Shown in pieces: positions 16,392-25,554 of a DNA stretch of 64,000 bases. The position numbers and the translations under genes are program-made. Below the pieces are notes generated by a model. The model did no database searches and was not told the origin of the DNA. It worked only from the letters and a program-made list of their open reading frames with translations. Location: assembly GCF_900538275.1 (NCBI RefSeq), contig NZ_LR130778.1:1271001-1335000 (forward strand). Direction: 5' to 3'. This DNA is from Petrocella atlantisensis (GTDB taxonomy: Bacteria; Bacillota; Clostridia; Lachnospirales; Vallitaleaceae). Numbering within the stretch: the stretch's first letter is position 1; each line of letters begins with the position of its first letter.

Positions 16392-16802
16392 TTAGTAATC
16401 ACTAAGTTCTAATAATCTACCTATTTCTTCAGTAATCTCATTAATAGAATTTAATCTACACAAGTCAATCATCAACTTAATCCTACGTATTACTTCATTC
16501 GTATCATCGGTCATATTTTCTTTTTTCCAACAATTAGGATGGAAAACATAATCTTTTCTCAATAAGTCTTCACAACTAAGCTTTCTGAAATGATTGAATA
16601 ACCATTCATGTTGACTTTTCCTTCTTCCTCTTAACTCACAGTAGATATTTTTTCTTCTAATAGCCACTTTTATCATAGTGCCCTCAACATTTGCTTCAAC
16701 ACCTAATTCTCCTGCATCAAGTACTTTGGGGTTATTAAATTCTAGTTCTGAAAAAGTAGCCATTATTTCTTTTAATGGGGCATCCAATTTTTCAGCTATC
16801 AT
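16392..16802 (-). CDS. Uncharacterised protein
   Basis: 136 residues, charged and soluble, with no family I recognise. A beta-rich centre (LGVEANVEGTMIKVAIRRKNIYCELRGRR) is followed by an aromatic/basic stretch and a helical C-terminus. The ATG at 16802 has no ribosome binding site, and the same frame runs 13 codons further upstream without a start codon. The N-terminus may therefore be lost. It lies 39 bp downstream of the ADP-ribosylglycohydrolase gene. Confidence 0.45.
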   Translation of the reverse strand: MIAEKLDAPLKEIMATFSELEFNNPKVLDAGELGVEANVEGTMIKVAIRRKNIYCELRGRRKSQHEWLFNHFRKLSCEDLLRKDYVFHPNCWKKENMTDDTNEVIRRIKLMIDLCRLNSINEITEEIGRLLELSDY

Positions 16803-16841
16803 TGCATTTAATTTATTTACTCTAACACCTACTTCATGATT

Positions 16842-17594
16842 TTATTCCAATAGTACATCATAGTATGCCTCAGCAATGCTTCCAGTTATGGATGCAAGGG
16901 TATCACTGTCACCACCGATGGATATGGCATTCCGAATCGCACCTCCAAATGAATCGGCTTCCAAAAAAGCCTGAATCGCTTGTGGAACCGTCTCTTGGCA
17001 TGTCTCATTGAATTGATAGGTCTTCCTAATCTCATCTATAGTGAAATCTAGTGCATAATAATGATCTTCAATATATTTTCTTATCTGCTCTTTATCATGT
17101 CCGGTTCTTGCTAAATAGGCTGCAATGGCTGTTGCCTCGGCACCTTTTATACCCTCTTCATGATTGTGGCTGATACCCGTTACAGCCTTTGAAAGCTTCT
17201 TCACTTCCTCAATTGATGAAGCCACTTCACTTACTGGGCTTATTCTCATAGCGGCACCATTACCGTAGCTGTTATATGGCTGTGAATCTAAACTGAAAAT
17301 CCACCCATAGAAGCTACCACCATAACCACAATCCGGATACTTTCTCCCAATGCTTTGCATAGCTTTAACTGTATTTGCTGATAGTTGTTCCAGATATTCC
17401 GTATCAATAGAAGTGCTGGTTAAATCATTTAGAACTACCTGGTCGGTCATCATAATCGCTTTAGCTACAGCCAGAGTCATAATACTATCATCAGTAAAAA
17501 AACTGTCCTCCGTAAATAATTCAAACTCCATAGAACGATGGTTATTAAACTCAAAACGTGAGCCGACGATATCTCCAATAATTGCCCCTATCAT
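16842..17594 (-). CDS. ADP-ribosylglycohydrolase (DraG/ARH family)
   Basis: 250 residues with the metal-binding signatures of the family: GDIVGSRFEF (8-17), FFTDDSIMTLA (about 32-42), a central ISHNHEEGIKGAEA and the C-terminal GGDSDTLASI (about 227-236). The enzymes hydrolyse ADP-ribose from modified protein or nucleic acid using two Mg ions. The start at ATG 17594, 4 nt after the vWA stop (TAATTATATG), fits the family N-terminus and implies coupling. Third gene of the macro-vWA-ARH operon. Confidence 0.92.
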   Translation of the reverse strand: MIGAIIGDIVGSRFEFNNHRSMEFELFTEDSFFTDDSIMTLAVAKAIMMTDQVVLNDLTSTSIDTEYLEQLSANTVKAMQSIGRKYPDCGYGGSFYGWIFSLDSQPYNSYGNGAAMRISPVSEVASSIEEVKKLSKAVTGISHNHEEGIKGAEATAIAAYLARTGHDKEQIRKYIEDHYYALDFTIDEIRKTYQFNETCQETVPQAIQAFLEADSFGGAIRNAISIGGDSDTLASITGSIAEAYYDVLLE

Positions 17595-17598
17595 ATAA

Positions 17599-18249
17599 TT
17601 ACCGTCTTTTCCTAGATTCATAATCTTTGTCAATTCTATCTTTCCAAGCAGAATCAATAGAACGTTTTGAGCGAACCATACTTACCGTTTCACTAATCAC
17701 ATCGTAATTGAGCATGGTACCTTCACTATCTGCATGGTAATTAGCTGCTCTATCTTCTGAAATTCCGAAACGACCTGCAGTTTCAACTGCATCCATATTT
17801 GCTCCTAAAAAAATGAATTCCCACTCATATTTTTTCTTTTGATGATCTATCATCTTCTTGATTTGATCATAGGAATATTCGGTGCTTGCATTCTCCATGC
17901 CGTCTGTGATGATAACAAACATCACTTTTTCAGCTCGTTCATCATCTGCTGCATATTTTTGAACATTGCCCATTTTTTGGATTGTCTTACCTATGGCATC
18001 TAGCAACGCTGTTGTTCCTCTAACAAAATATTCCTTCTCCGTAATCTTTGATGTTTTGCCAAGATTGTACCTATCATGTAGCAATTCATATTTGTCATCA
18101 AATAGTACGGTGGTGATATTAGCATCACCTTTTTCTGCTTTTTGTTTTGTTAGTACACTGTTAAAACCACCTATCGTATCACTTTCAAGTCCAGCCATTG
18201 AGCCACTTCGGTCAAGTACAAATACCAATTCTGTTAATCCTTTTTTCAT
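17599..18249 (-). CDS. von Willebrand factor A domain protein
   Basis: 216 residues, essentially one vWA domain. The MIDAS residues are present: DRSGSM at 13-18, the threonine in VRGTTALLDAIG and the aspartate in VIITDGMEN. Such intracellular vWA proteins act as metal-dependent scaffolds, for example in TerY-type stress modules. AGGAGG precedes the ATG at 18249. It sits between the macro-domain and ADP-ribosylglycohydrolase genes, with the latter overlapping in translation control, so it probably scaffolds ADP-ribose signalling. Confidence 0.9.
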   Translation of the reverse strand: MKKGLTELVFVLDRSGSMAGLESDTIGGFNSVLTKQKAEKGDANITTVLFDDKYELLHDRYNLGKTSKITEKEYFVRGTTALLDAIGKTIQKMGNVQKYAADDERAEKVMFVIITDGMENASTEYSYDQIKKMIDHQKKKYEWEFIFLGANMDAVETAGRFGISEDRAANYHADSEGTMLNYDVISETVSMVRSKRSIDSAWKDRIDKDYESRKRR

Positions 18250-18341
18250 GTTATTTCCTCCTATCATTTTTTGATATTTTAAGGATACAACTTTTAGGAA
18301 AACGAAAGGTAACTTGTGAGTTAACTTTTATACTGTATCTT

Positions 18342-19361
18342 CTACACACCTAGTAGATTTTGATCATAAGCAAACAGCACCTCATTGATTTCATAGATAT
18401 CATAATTCTCTGACTCAAAGAAATAACTTATAATCACATCAAAACGACTGCTCTTAGACAGTGCATAACCAGATCTTAATAGTAAGTCCTTTGCTTCGTC
18501 TAGATTGAGCTGTAAGGCTATGGCAAAGGCAAGTACCGTTTGTTTTGTTGGATTATACTGGTTGTTATTTCTGATTTTTGAAAAAGTTTGTTTTGTAACG
18601 TTGGCTTTCTTATATACTTCAGGGTCTTTTAGGCCTCTTTCATCAATCATTCTAAGCAGTGTTTTTGAAAAAGTTTCATCCAAATGATGTATGGCATCAT
18701 CAATGGATTTTTTCTTTGGCTTAACCTGTTCCATCATCTTGCTACTTATTGACTCAGATAAGGCTTCATCATCTTGTAGATAGTCTGCCTTTTCCATTAA
18801 TCGGTTTCTTCTAAGAAGCGTATATTCCTGTTCATCAATATAGTTATCATCAATATACGCCTCAACAGATGAAAACAGATCTTCTGAGAGCTGATACGAT
18901 TTCTTATCAAAAACGACAAGGTATAAGGTCATCTCATTAAAGAGAAGGAATTCTCCGATTGAGCGAATAGCAATATTTAGTGCAACATCTTTCGGGCAGC
19001 CGTAGGTTCCTGATGATATCAAAGGAAAAGCAATACTCTCAAAGCCTTTTTTTCTTGCCAGTTCAAGCGCATTCCTATATGTATTTCTAAGTATATCTTC
19101 TTTTCTACCGGTTCCCTTGTTCCAGATCGGTCCGACGGTGTGGATGATATATCCTGCCGGAAGGTTGAAGGCTTTTGTCAAAGCACACTGTCCAGGTTCC
19201 AATCTACCAATCTTTGCTGTTTCTTCTCTTAATCTTGGTCCTTCAATCTTATGTATGGCACCATCAACCCCTGCGGTTCCATACAGTTTACTGTTTGTTG
19301 GATTGACTATGGCATCCACGTGCATTTTTGTGATATCGTTTCTTACGATTTCAAATGGCAT
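18342..19361 (-). CDS. Macro-domain protein with C-terminal HTH-like domain
   Basis: 339 residues. Residues 1-170 are a macro domain: PTNSKLYGTAGVDGAIHKI (21-39) binds the ADP-ribose distal ribose, IIHTVGPIW follows and SSGTYGCP (116-123) is the diphosphate loop. A linker (about 185-225) leads to a helical C-terminal domain: GLKDPEVYKKANVTKQTFSK, KQTVLAFAIALQLN and LLLRSGYALSKSSRFD, which looks like an XRE-type HTH. It may remove or read ADP-ribose and also bind DNA. AAGGTGAT precedes the ATG. First gene of the macro-vWA-ARH set. Confidence 0.9.
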   Translation of the reverse strand: MPFEIVRNDITKMHVDAIVNPTNSKLYGTAGVDGAIHKIEGPRLREETAKIGRLEPGQCALTKAFNLPAGYIIHTVGPIWNKGTGRKEDILRNTYRNALELARKKGFESIAFPLISSGTYGCPKDVALNIAIRSIGEFLLFNEMTLYLVVFDKKSYQLSEDLFSSVEAYIDDNYIDEQEYTLLRRNRLMEKADYLQDDEALSESISSKMMEQVKPKKKSIDDAIHHLDETFSKTLLRMIDERGLKDPEVYKKANVTKQTFSKIRNNNQYNPTKQTVLAFAIALQLNLDEAKDLLLRSGYALSKSSRFDVIISYFFESENYDIYEINEVLFAYDQNLLGV

Positions 19362-19475
19362 TTTATCACCTTCATTTTATCAATATGCTTTTTAGGATTT
19401 TTCTTGTTATACTCGATTTTAGTAAAAATTATAAATCATTTTTTTGTCAGTAAAAAATAATCATACACTTTTCTA

Positions 19476-21806
19476 CTATTTAACAAAGACCACTGAAATG
19501 ATATTTTCATCCTTCAAAACCCTTTTTACAATTGCTAATATCTGAAATTTCATGAACCCAACATCTGCCATTAAGTCCTGATATACTTCAGAATAATTTC
19601 TCACTTGTGGCATACTTTCTAACACTGTTTTTAAATCTAAATCAATGTCATTTACAGTTCTTTTCGCATAAAGTTTTAATGAGTCGTACAAAAAATGCTC
19701 TTCTACTATATCACAATACATGTAGATATCATTCAGAGGTGTAATATTATACTTACTGATTTTAATTGATTCCGGTTCTATAAATATCCCCCCATCTTCA
19801 GCAACCATTCTAGTACTTCCAATCTTCGTAAATATTTCATCTAATGATATTTTTTTTGTATGATAGAATCTCGAATCATCAATTTCCTTTACTATATTCA
19901 AACGACTTTTCAAATAATCTTGTGTTCCCTTATCAACAGCATAAACATATACGCCTTTTATACCTCTCGTCAATAATGTTTTATACGTATTTTTTGCAAG
20001 CCTCAAAAACTCCTTTTGACTGTTTTTGCCAATCTTAGTATCGAAACATTTATTTACATCAGCTTCCCAACTACTCGTACTAATATTATACTTAAACTCT
20101 TCACCAATAATAACGCCAACGTAGTCAAATTCTAACCCTTGGCATGTATGTATGCAACCAACTTGATTTACGCCAATCGGATCTATTGCCCATTCAACTG
20201 TATTTTTAGGAATACCTTTTGCACGTTTACCTTTGTAACTATCTTGTGGGTTCCATGGCATTTCAAATATCAAATCACTACCTTCATAAATATTGACATC
20301 ATTAATCAACTTACCACCGACTGTAAGTTCCTTACTCCATGGCCAAGCATATCCTGCTACAACTCTTGATGTCAATCCGATACTTTGATACATTTGCATT
20401 TTCATCTTCAAATCATTCGGGTTATCTACTATATAAAACTCTAAATTATCCAAATTCTCCCAACCACTTGCATTGGCTGTATCTTTGATTCCCAATACAT
20501 CATCCAACCAATTAAGATAACCTTCTGACCCAGCACATCTAAACTGAGCATCTAATTCATATTCATAAATCTCACACCCCATGGTTTCAGCTACTTCTTT
20601 CACGTGACTATACGAACCTATATCTTTAGGTCTTATCATCTGATTGTCATCTGTAAAAAATACTGACAAGGCAGTCTTACTGATAATTTCTTCAACCAAT
20701 GTATGATCCAAACTTTTCTGCATTGGCGGGGGTGTTGTACTTAAGCGATGTGCTTCATCCACAATCACTGATTGAAATGTCGTGTCTGAAATTGTCAGCT
20801 CTTTATTATAAAAATATGGGTGCTTAAATAAAACTTTAGCTCTATCTTTATCAATTTTGTTCATCATTCCATTTTTAAATGCGGCATTTGCAGCTAAATA
20901 CACACATTCTTTTCCTGCCTCTAAAATCTTACTTAGTAGATTTAACCCCACAACTGATTTTCCTGTTCCCGGTCCGCCTTTAACGATAACAACAAAACGT
21001 TCATCCGTTCCGATTAATGCATTATCTCTAACTAATTGCATAACCCTATCAAACACAACTAATTGTTCATCCACTAATATAAATTCCGATTTAGAATCAA
21101 TGATATTATTTACGTGCTCAATTAATTTTTTACTTGGTTTTGAAATAGATTTTTCAATAATATTGATTAGTTCTATGCCATCGCCTTTTTCAACATTATT
21201 TTTTATAAACTGACCAATTTGATTTGTTTTGTCCGCTGTAAAAATAGGATACTCTTCTAGGTATGACTTAAACTTCATATCTAACAACTTGTCGCCTACA
21301 ATTGGCTTATAGTTATGTAGGTATGAACATGCAAATAACTTTATGGTTTCTTCCATTCCTTTATGAAAGGCTGAATGATAATCCTCTAGATATGTTTTGT
21401 AAGTCCCAACTTGAACAGCAGGATGGTTTACTTCCCGCATTCGGCCTCCGGTATATGTATATACCTGCCTACTTGTATTACATTCTTCTACTTTTTCCCA
21501 TTGTTTAAGTTCAACAATTACAGCATTCTTATTCATAAATTTGTCTTTTCCTGTAATCATGAAATCTAATCGCATTGAAGAACTTGGTAATTGATATTCA
21601 ATTAATACACCACAGTCCTTTTTTACTAAATCTTCATTTATTAATACTTCGTTCATTTTACTTAATGAGTTACTAAAAGACCTTCTTTCAGAATCAGAAA
21701 CATCTCTCCCCAATACGCGTTTAAACTCACTTTCCAGCTTATCCGAAATTTTATTATAGCGAACATCTAAGTCAAACTCATATGCTGTACTCTTATAAAT
21801 AATCAT
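19476..21806 (-). CDS. DUF2075 nuclease-helicase
   Basis: 776 residues. The N-terminus has a PD-(D/E)xK-like nuclease signature: Glu70, Asp81 (MRLDFMI) and ELK at 99-101 (VIVELKQW). The SF1-like DUF2075 ATPase follows, with Walker A GGPGTGKS at 277-284, DEAH at 350-353, FFTDDNQMI (motif III) and CQGLEFDYVGVI plus LLTRGIKGVYVYA (motifs V-VI). A further 100 residues have no recognised domain. The layout resembles single-protein nuclease-helicase phage immunity factors. GAGGTG precedes the ATG; the MazG-like gene is 17 bp upstream and cotranscribed. Confidence 0.88.
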   Translation of the reverse strand: MIIYKSTAYEFDLDVRYNKISDKLESEFKRVLGRDVSDSERRSFSNSLSKMNEVLINEDLVKKDCGVLIEYQLPSSSMRLDFMITGKDKFMNKNAVIVELKQWEKVEECNTSRQVYTYTGGRMREVNHPAVQVGTYKTYLEDYHSAFHKGMEETIKLFACSYLHNYKPIVGDKLLDMKFKSYLEEYPIFTADKTNQIGQFIKNNVEKGDGIELINIIEKSISKPSKKLIEHVNNIIDSKSEFILVDEQLVVFDRVMQLVRDNALIGTDERFVVIVKGGPGTGKSVVGLNLLSKILEAGKECVYLAANAAFKNGMMNKIDKDRAKVLFKHPYFYNKELTISDTTFQSVIVDEAHRLSTTPPPMQKSLDHTLVEEIISKTALSVFFTDDNQMIRPKDIGSYSHVKEVAETMGCEIYEYELDAQFRCAGSEGYLNWLDDVLGIKDTANASGWENLDNLEFYIVDNPNDLKMKMQMYQSIGLTSRVVAGYAWPWSKELTVGGKLINDVNIYEGSDLIFEMPWNPQDSYKGKRAKGIPKNTVEWAIDPIGVNQVGCIHTCQGLEFDYVGVIIGEEFKYNISTSSWEADVNKCFDTKIGKNSQKEFLRLAKNTYKTLLTRGIKGVYVYAVDKGTQDYLKSRLNIVKEIDDSRFYHTKKISLDEIFTKIGSTRMVAEDGGIFIEPESIKISKYNITPLNDIYMYCDIVEEHFLYDSLKLYAKRTVNDIDLDLKTVLESMPQVRNYSEVYQDLMADVGFMKFQILAIVKRVLKDENIISVVFVK

Positions 21807-21823
21807 TGATACACCTCTACCAA

Positions 21824-22138
21824 TTATAGTTCTGTATATTTTTTGCTATTACCTTTTGCCTTGTTTACTGGATATTTTTTTTCATTTTTATCAATTTTTT
21901 TGTACATGATATCAACAATATCTACATCCAAGGCATCTGCCATTAATATACAATAATTCATAATATCAGCTAGTTCATCATGCACGTTATTTTCGTTATA
22001 CTCGGTATTCCATTGAAAGTTTTCAAGAAGCTCACCAGCTTCAATTACTATCGATTTTGCAAGATTTTCTGGTGTATGAAATTGCTTCCAATCACGCTGA
22101 TCACGGAACTCTAAAACTCGCTTAATCAAGTTTTTCAT
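21824..22138 (-). CDS. MazG-like nucleotide pyrophosphohydrolase
   Basis: 104 residues of the all-alpha NTP pyrophosphatase (MazG-like) fold. The metal-binding pattern is visible as IEAGELLENFQW (about 31-42, ExxE) and VHDELADIMNYCILMADAL (ExxD). The family hydrolyses dNTP/NTP to NMP and pyrophosphate. AAAGGAG precedes the ATG by 9 nt. First gene of a two-gene operon with the DUF2075 nuclease-helicase, a pairing I know from many bacterial accessory regions, consistent with anti-phage nucleotide control. Confidence 0.9.
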   Translation of the reverse strand: MKNLIKRVLEFRDQRDWKQFHTPENLAKSIVIEAGELLENFQWNTEYNENNVHDELADIMNYCILMADALDVDIVDIMYKKIDKNEKKYPVNKAKGNSKKYTEL

Positions 22139-22250
22139 TTAAAATTACTCCTTTACCTTTGACGTATTTTATTTTCACTTTTATTCATATCCAATTAATC
22201 AATTAACATTTTATGTTTGCATTTTTTATAACAATAATTCAAATACATAC

Positions 22251-22284
22251 AAAAAGCTCATATATCAATATTGCAAATATGAGC
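22251..22284 (-). terminator. Stem-loop with minus-strand T run
   Basis: GCTCATAT (22256-22263) pairs with ATATGAGC (22277-22284) and is followed on the minus strand by TTTTTG. The 22139-22605 gap otherwise holds only this and a gene remnant. Confidence 0.45.
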
Positions 22285-22395
22285 ATAACTAACTAATAAT
22301 ATTTCTATATTTTATGCTCATCCCCTATATTCCCTGAATTTCATTATAGGTCACTTGAACTATCCTTGCAATAAAAATAGCAATAAAATAACATT

Positions 22396-22452
22396 CTAAT
22401 TTTTTCTAAACAATACAACAATCGCTTCATGGTGTCCCTCAACTTCAAATAA
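22396..22452 (-). pseudogene. 3' remnant of a methyltransferase-like gene
   Basis: Minus-strand codons read ILFEVEGHHEAIVVLFRKN and a TAG stop at 22396-22398. This resembles the last strand of SAM-dependent methyltransferases. Upstream the frame is broken by a T run and stops. Confidence 0.4.
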
Positions 22453-22605
22453 TATAAAAAAAAAGTTAGTCAGTTTTCCATTTTGGACTACATTCTGGTA
22501 TGACCTCTAAAAAAGGTATATTCCCATCATTAAATATGATGGAAATACGCCACTGAAATTATTTTAATTCATAGTCATAAGGTCAAGTCTATTACATGGT
22601 AAATA

Positions 22606-22635
22606 ACAAAAGCCACGGGAAATCCCGCGGCTTTA
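22606..22635 (-). terminator. Terminator of the TPR-GGDEF gene
   Basis: The minus-strand hairpin GCCGCGGGA / TCCCGTGGC (22612-22631) is followed by TTTTGTTATTT and overlaps the gene's stop codon region. Confidence 0.85.
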
Positions 22636-24258
22636 ACCTAGTGTGATGACAAATACTTTGTTACGTCCATTGTCTTTGGCTTTATACAGTTCCTGATCGG
22701 CAAGGCTTGTACAATGCTTAAGATTGGTTGAGTCAATACGTCCAAAACACCCACCGACACTTATTGTGACTTTTGTAGGAGAAAGTTCCTTCGAAGAAGG
22801 GATGGACAATGACTCGATTACAGTTCTTAGTTTTTCTGCAATAGTGAAAGCCTCCTGCCAAGAGTTGACGCGGATGAAACAAAGAAACTCCTCACCACCA
22901 TAACGCCCTACAAATCCTTTGTCTCCAACAATAGCTTTGATGTTTTCGGACAGGACCTTCAGACAAACGTCCCCTTGTATATGTCCAAAAGTGTCATTGT
23001 AGGTCTTGAAATGATCGATGTCAATAAATAGGATCACACCTGTGAGAGAACCGGTTTCATTAATTTGATTGATGAAAATCCTATCGAGTCCTCTACGGTT
23101 GTAAATCTGAGTCAATTCATCGATCAAAGTCTCTTTTTGAAGTATGGTATTAATGGCCATCAAATGATTCAATTCCTCATTGGCGATTTTAACATCCTCT
23201 TCAAGTTTATTGGTTAAAAGTTCAATTTTTTTAGTACGCTCCTTTTCTTTAAAATACTGGAATTCGACGGATAAGATTTCGAGACGTTTGGAAAGGTTGA
23301 CGGCATCGATTTCTTTTTCTTTGACATGATAAGCCTTATGGTAGGTGAGTGCTTTTTCATACATAAAGTTGCTTTCATAATATTTCGAAAGTGATTTGTA
23401 TATTGTACATACTTTGTTGTCGAGCTTGTTGCTGATGGCATATTCAAGTGCTTCATTCCAGTTGTTCAATGGATTTTTACCTGTGTGTTCATTGAACTTT
23501 GCCATTTCCATGAGCAGTTCCACCAAATAAAATTTATTGTTTACACGGGTTATTTTATCGAGTGCTGACTTATAATAACGATCGGCAGCCACGTAATCAC
23601 CTTTCATCTGCATGGCGCGGCCGAGCTTGGTTTCTGCTTCCCCTTGATTGATCATATCGTTAAACTTCATGACAATCGTGTAAGATTTCATCAGTTCATC
23701 ATAAGAAGCTTCATATTTTTCTTGAAGGTAATATATTTCACCGATATTGAGATGGATTACAGCTTTGTTGGATTCAAGCGAATGGGTTTCGCAGATTTCA
23801 ACGCCTTTTTCATAATACATTAGAGCATTTGGATAATCCTCTGCCATTCTGTAGATTTCACCGATATTGTTGTAAAGAGAAGATTCAAGATTTGCATCAG
23901 AATCTTTTTCAATTTTGGAAACGGAAGACATGAAATAATCCAGAGCATCTGTGAAAGCACCAAAGTAAAAGTATATTATTCCGATGATATTGCTGACTTT
24001 TAAAATCCCCTTGGCATTGTCATATTTTTTGAAGATTTCCAGAGCTTGAAACGCAAGTTCCAGTCCACGGGAATAGTCGGACATGACTCTACAGGCATAA
24101 GCCATATGAAAAAGTGAGTAGGCATATGATAGCGGTTGATGGGTCGCTTTTGAAAGCTCCAGTGCGCTCTTTGCATGATCATAGGATTCTTGTGGATTTT
24201 GGTTGGCAATTTTTTTTGAGTGTTCCAAAAGCTGTTCTATCTTAGTTTTATTGTCCAT
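22633..24258 (-). CDS. Diguanylate cyclase with N-terminal TPR array
   Basis: 541 residues. About seven tetratricopeptide-type repeats occupy residues 15-310 (for example NNIGEIYRMAEDYPNALMYY and LNIGEIYYLQEKYEASYDEL). A coiled linker follows (about 320-370), then a GGDEF domain from DELTQIYNRRGLDRIF, with the active-site loop RYGGEEFLCFI. The GGEEF form is catalytically competent for making c-di-GMP. No transmembrane segment, so cytoplasmic; TPRs probably sense a protein partner. AGGTG precedes the ATG; monocistronic. Confidence 0.93.
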   Translation of the reverse strand: MDNKTKIEQLLEHSKKIANQNPQESYDHAKSALELSKATHQPLSYAYSLFHMAYACRVMSDYSRGLELAFQALEIFKKYDNAKGILKVSNIIGIIYFYFGAFTDALDYFMSSVSKIEKDSDANLESSLYNNIGEIYRMAEDYPNALMYYEKGVEICETHSLESNKAVIHLNIGEIYYLQEKYEASYDELMKSYTIVMKFNDMINQGEAETKLGRAMQMKGDYVAADRYYKSALDKITRVNNKFYLVELLMEMAKFNEHTGKNPLNNWNEALEYAISNKLDNKVCTIYKSLSKYYESNFMYEKALTYHKAYHVKEKEIDAVNLSKRLEILSVEFQYFKEKERTKKIELLTNKLEEDVKIANEELNHLMAINTILQKETLIDELTQIYNRRGLDRIFINQINETGSLTGVILFIDIDHFKTYNDTFGHIQGDVCLKVLSENIKAIVGDKGFVGRYGGEEFLCFIRVNSWQEAFTIAEKLRTVIESLSIPSSKELSPTKVTISVGGCFGRIDSTNLKHCTSLADQELYKAKDNGRNKVFVITLG

Positions 24259-24579
24259 ATTAGCACCTCATTTGAACTATAATTGATTTTTGAAAGTTAG
24301 GCTATATAAAATAAAAATTACGGCATTCATTATTCTACCTAAATTCAACGTATTGAATGCTAATCTTAAAGAAACATGTATTCTTGAACTACCCACGACT
24401 AAAGTCACGGGATTCGATTAGCACCTGACGGTGCTATCACTTTTTCCTGTTTCATAGATTACTGCTAAGATGTGAAAATACCCTTAGTCTTACATAAGCT
24501 CCTGTGAAGCATAGCTTCACTCACTTTCGTGACAGGCACTCCCCCTTGTCCCAAGGGTGCAGGTACTTACAGTACCAAT

Positions 24580-25101
24580 TTATGCTACAGCTTCTAAACC
24601 TAATATTTGTAAGCCATAATTTCTTATATTAATAGCTGCATTTTCATCTCTGTCATGTACTGAACCACAAACCGCAATATTATTATTTGTCATTTTTGTC
24701 GTGTAAGACTTCTTTGCAGTTCTCTTTGACTTGAAAGTAGGGTATCGGTTCTGACCCTTGAAAAAACGAATATATGCATCTTCAACATTTTCACAAGCTA
24801 CTTCCAAGGCAAACTTATCGACCTCTTTTAAGAAACTGTGTTCCTCTAATGATTTCATAGGAACAAGAACGTCCTTTTTATATTTACCTACTGAGAGTGT
24901 TTTAGCTTCTCCCTTGTAATACTCTTGTCTTGTAGAAAGGTAGTTGTTAAAAATGAACCGAGTGCAACCAAAGGTTCTGTTAATTAACGCTTCTTGTTCT
25001 TTTGTAGGGTAAACACGAAGAACAAGACCATAGCTTTTCAACTGCTGCCCTTGTTTAGCCAATTCTTTATTCTTTTCTTTGACTGTCATTCGCTTACCCA
25101 T
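24580..25101 (-). pseudogene. tnpB: Internally deleted tnpB (RNA-guided nuclease relic)
   Basis: The 173 residues start like TnpB/OrfB (KSYGLVLRVYPTKEQEALIN, FNNYLSTRQEYYKG, RYPTFKSKRTAKKSYTTKMT). They jump at about residue 140 straight to the C-terminal end VCGSVHDRDENAAINIRNYG, which contains the last zinc-finger cysteine and the third RuvC aspartate. About 200 residues with the first RuvC Asp and Glu are gone, in frame, so a stable small protein may still be made. AGGAG precedes the ATG; tnpA ends 4 nt upstream. Confidence 0.85.
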
Positions 25102-25105
25102 AAAG

Positions 25106-25504
25106 TTACTTCTCCTTTTGAGATTGGATATATCTTCTTATCTGTTCTTCTGTAGTATCACTTATAGTACTAACATAATATGAGGGATTCCAAAGACTGC
25201 CTCCCCATAATTCATTTTTTATTTCCGGGTGTTCCTTAAACATAGCCCGAGCTGACACGCCCTTTAATGCCTTTATGATATTAGGTATGTAGTGTTGCGG
25301 AGAACAATCTACAAGTAGATGTACATGGTCTTTGTCACATTCCATTTCCAAAATATCGAACTTATTCTCTAATGCAATTTGTTTTAATTTCATCTTTAAT
25401 GTATCCTCAATGTTATCTTTAAGTATCTTTTTACGATATTTCACGCACCACACTAAATGATATTGTATTGAATACACGTAACCTCGTCCACGCTTTTCTT
25501 TCAA
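25106..25504 (-). CDS. tnpA: IS200/IS605 Y1 transposase TnpA
   Basis: 132 residues of the HUH Y1 transposase family: YSIQYHLVWCVKYRKKIL near the start, the HUH metal motif in KDHVHLLVD (about 64-72) and the catalytic tyrosine in NPSYYVSTISD (about 108-118). It acts as a dimer on single-stranded ends. The start is a TTG at 25504 behind GAGGTG; the same frame runs on upstream into an abiEii fragment, giving an apparent fusion that is only read-through of the insertion site. Complete, so could mobilise the element. Confidence 0.9.
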   Translation of the reverse strand: MKEKRGRGYVYSIQYHLVWCVKYRKKILKDNIEDTLKMKLKQIALENKFDILEMECDKDHVHLLVDCSPQHYIPNIIKALKGVSARAMFKEHPEIKNELWGGSLWNPSYYVSTISDTTEEQIRRYIQSQKEK

Positions 25505-25554
25505 TGCTTTCACCTCTATTTTAGTATAACATATGTTATTATATATATGTAAAG

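Larger units (their letters stand above)
24384..25548 (-). mobile_element. IS200/IS605-family element with deleted tnpB
   Basis: The left end follows TTTAC (25549-25553 on the minus strand) and carries an AACATATGTT hairpin. The right end holds the hairpin CCCGTGACTTTAGTCGTGGG and ends at TCAA (24384-24387), the layout of IS608-like single-strand transposons. It carries an intact tnpA and an internally deleted tnpB, and sits in an abiEii-like fragment. The 24388-24579 stretch covers the likely omega/reRNA zone at the tnpB 3' end. Confidence 0.8.
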
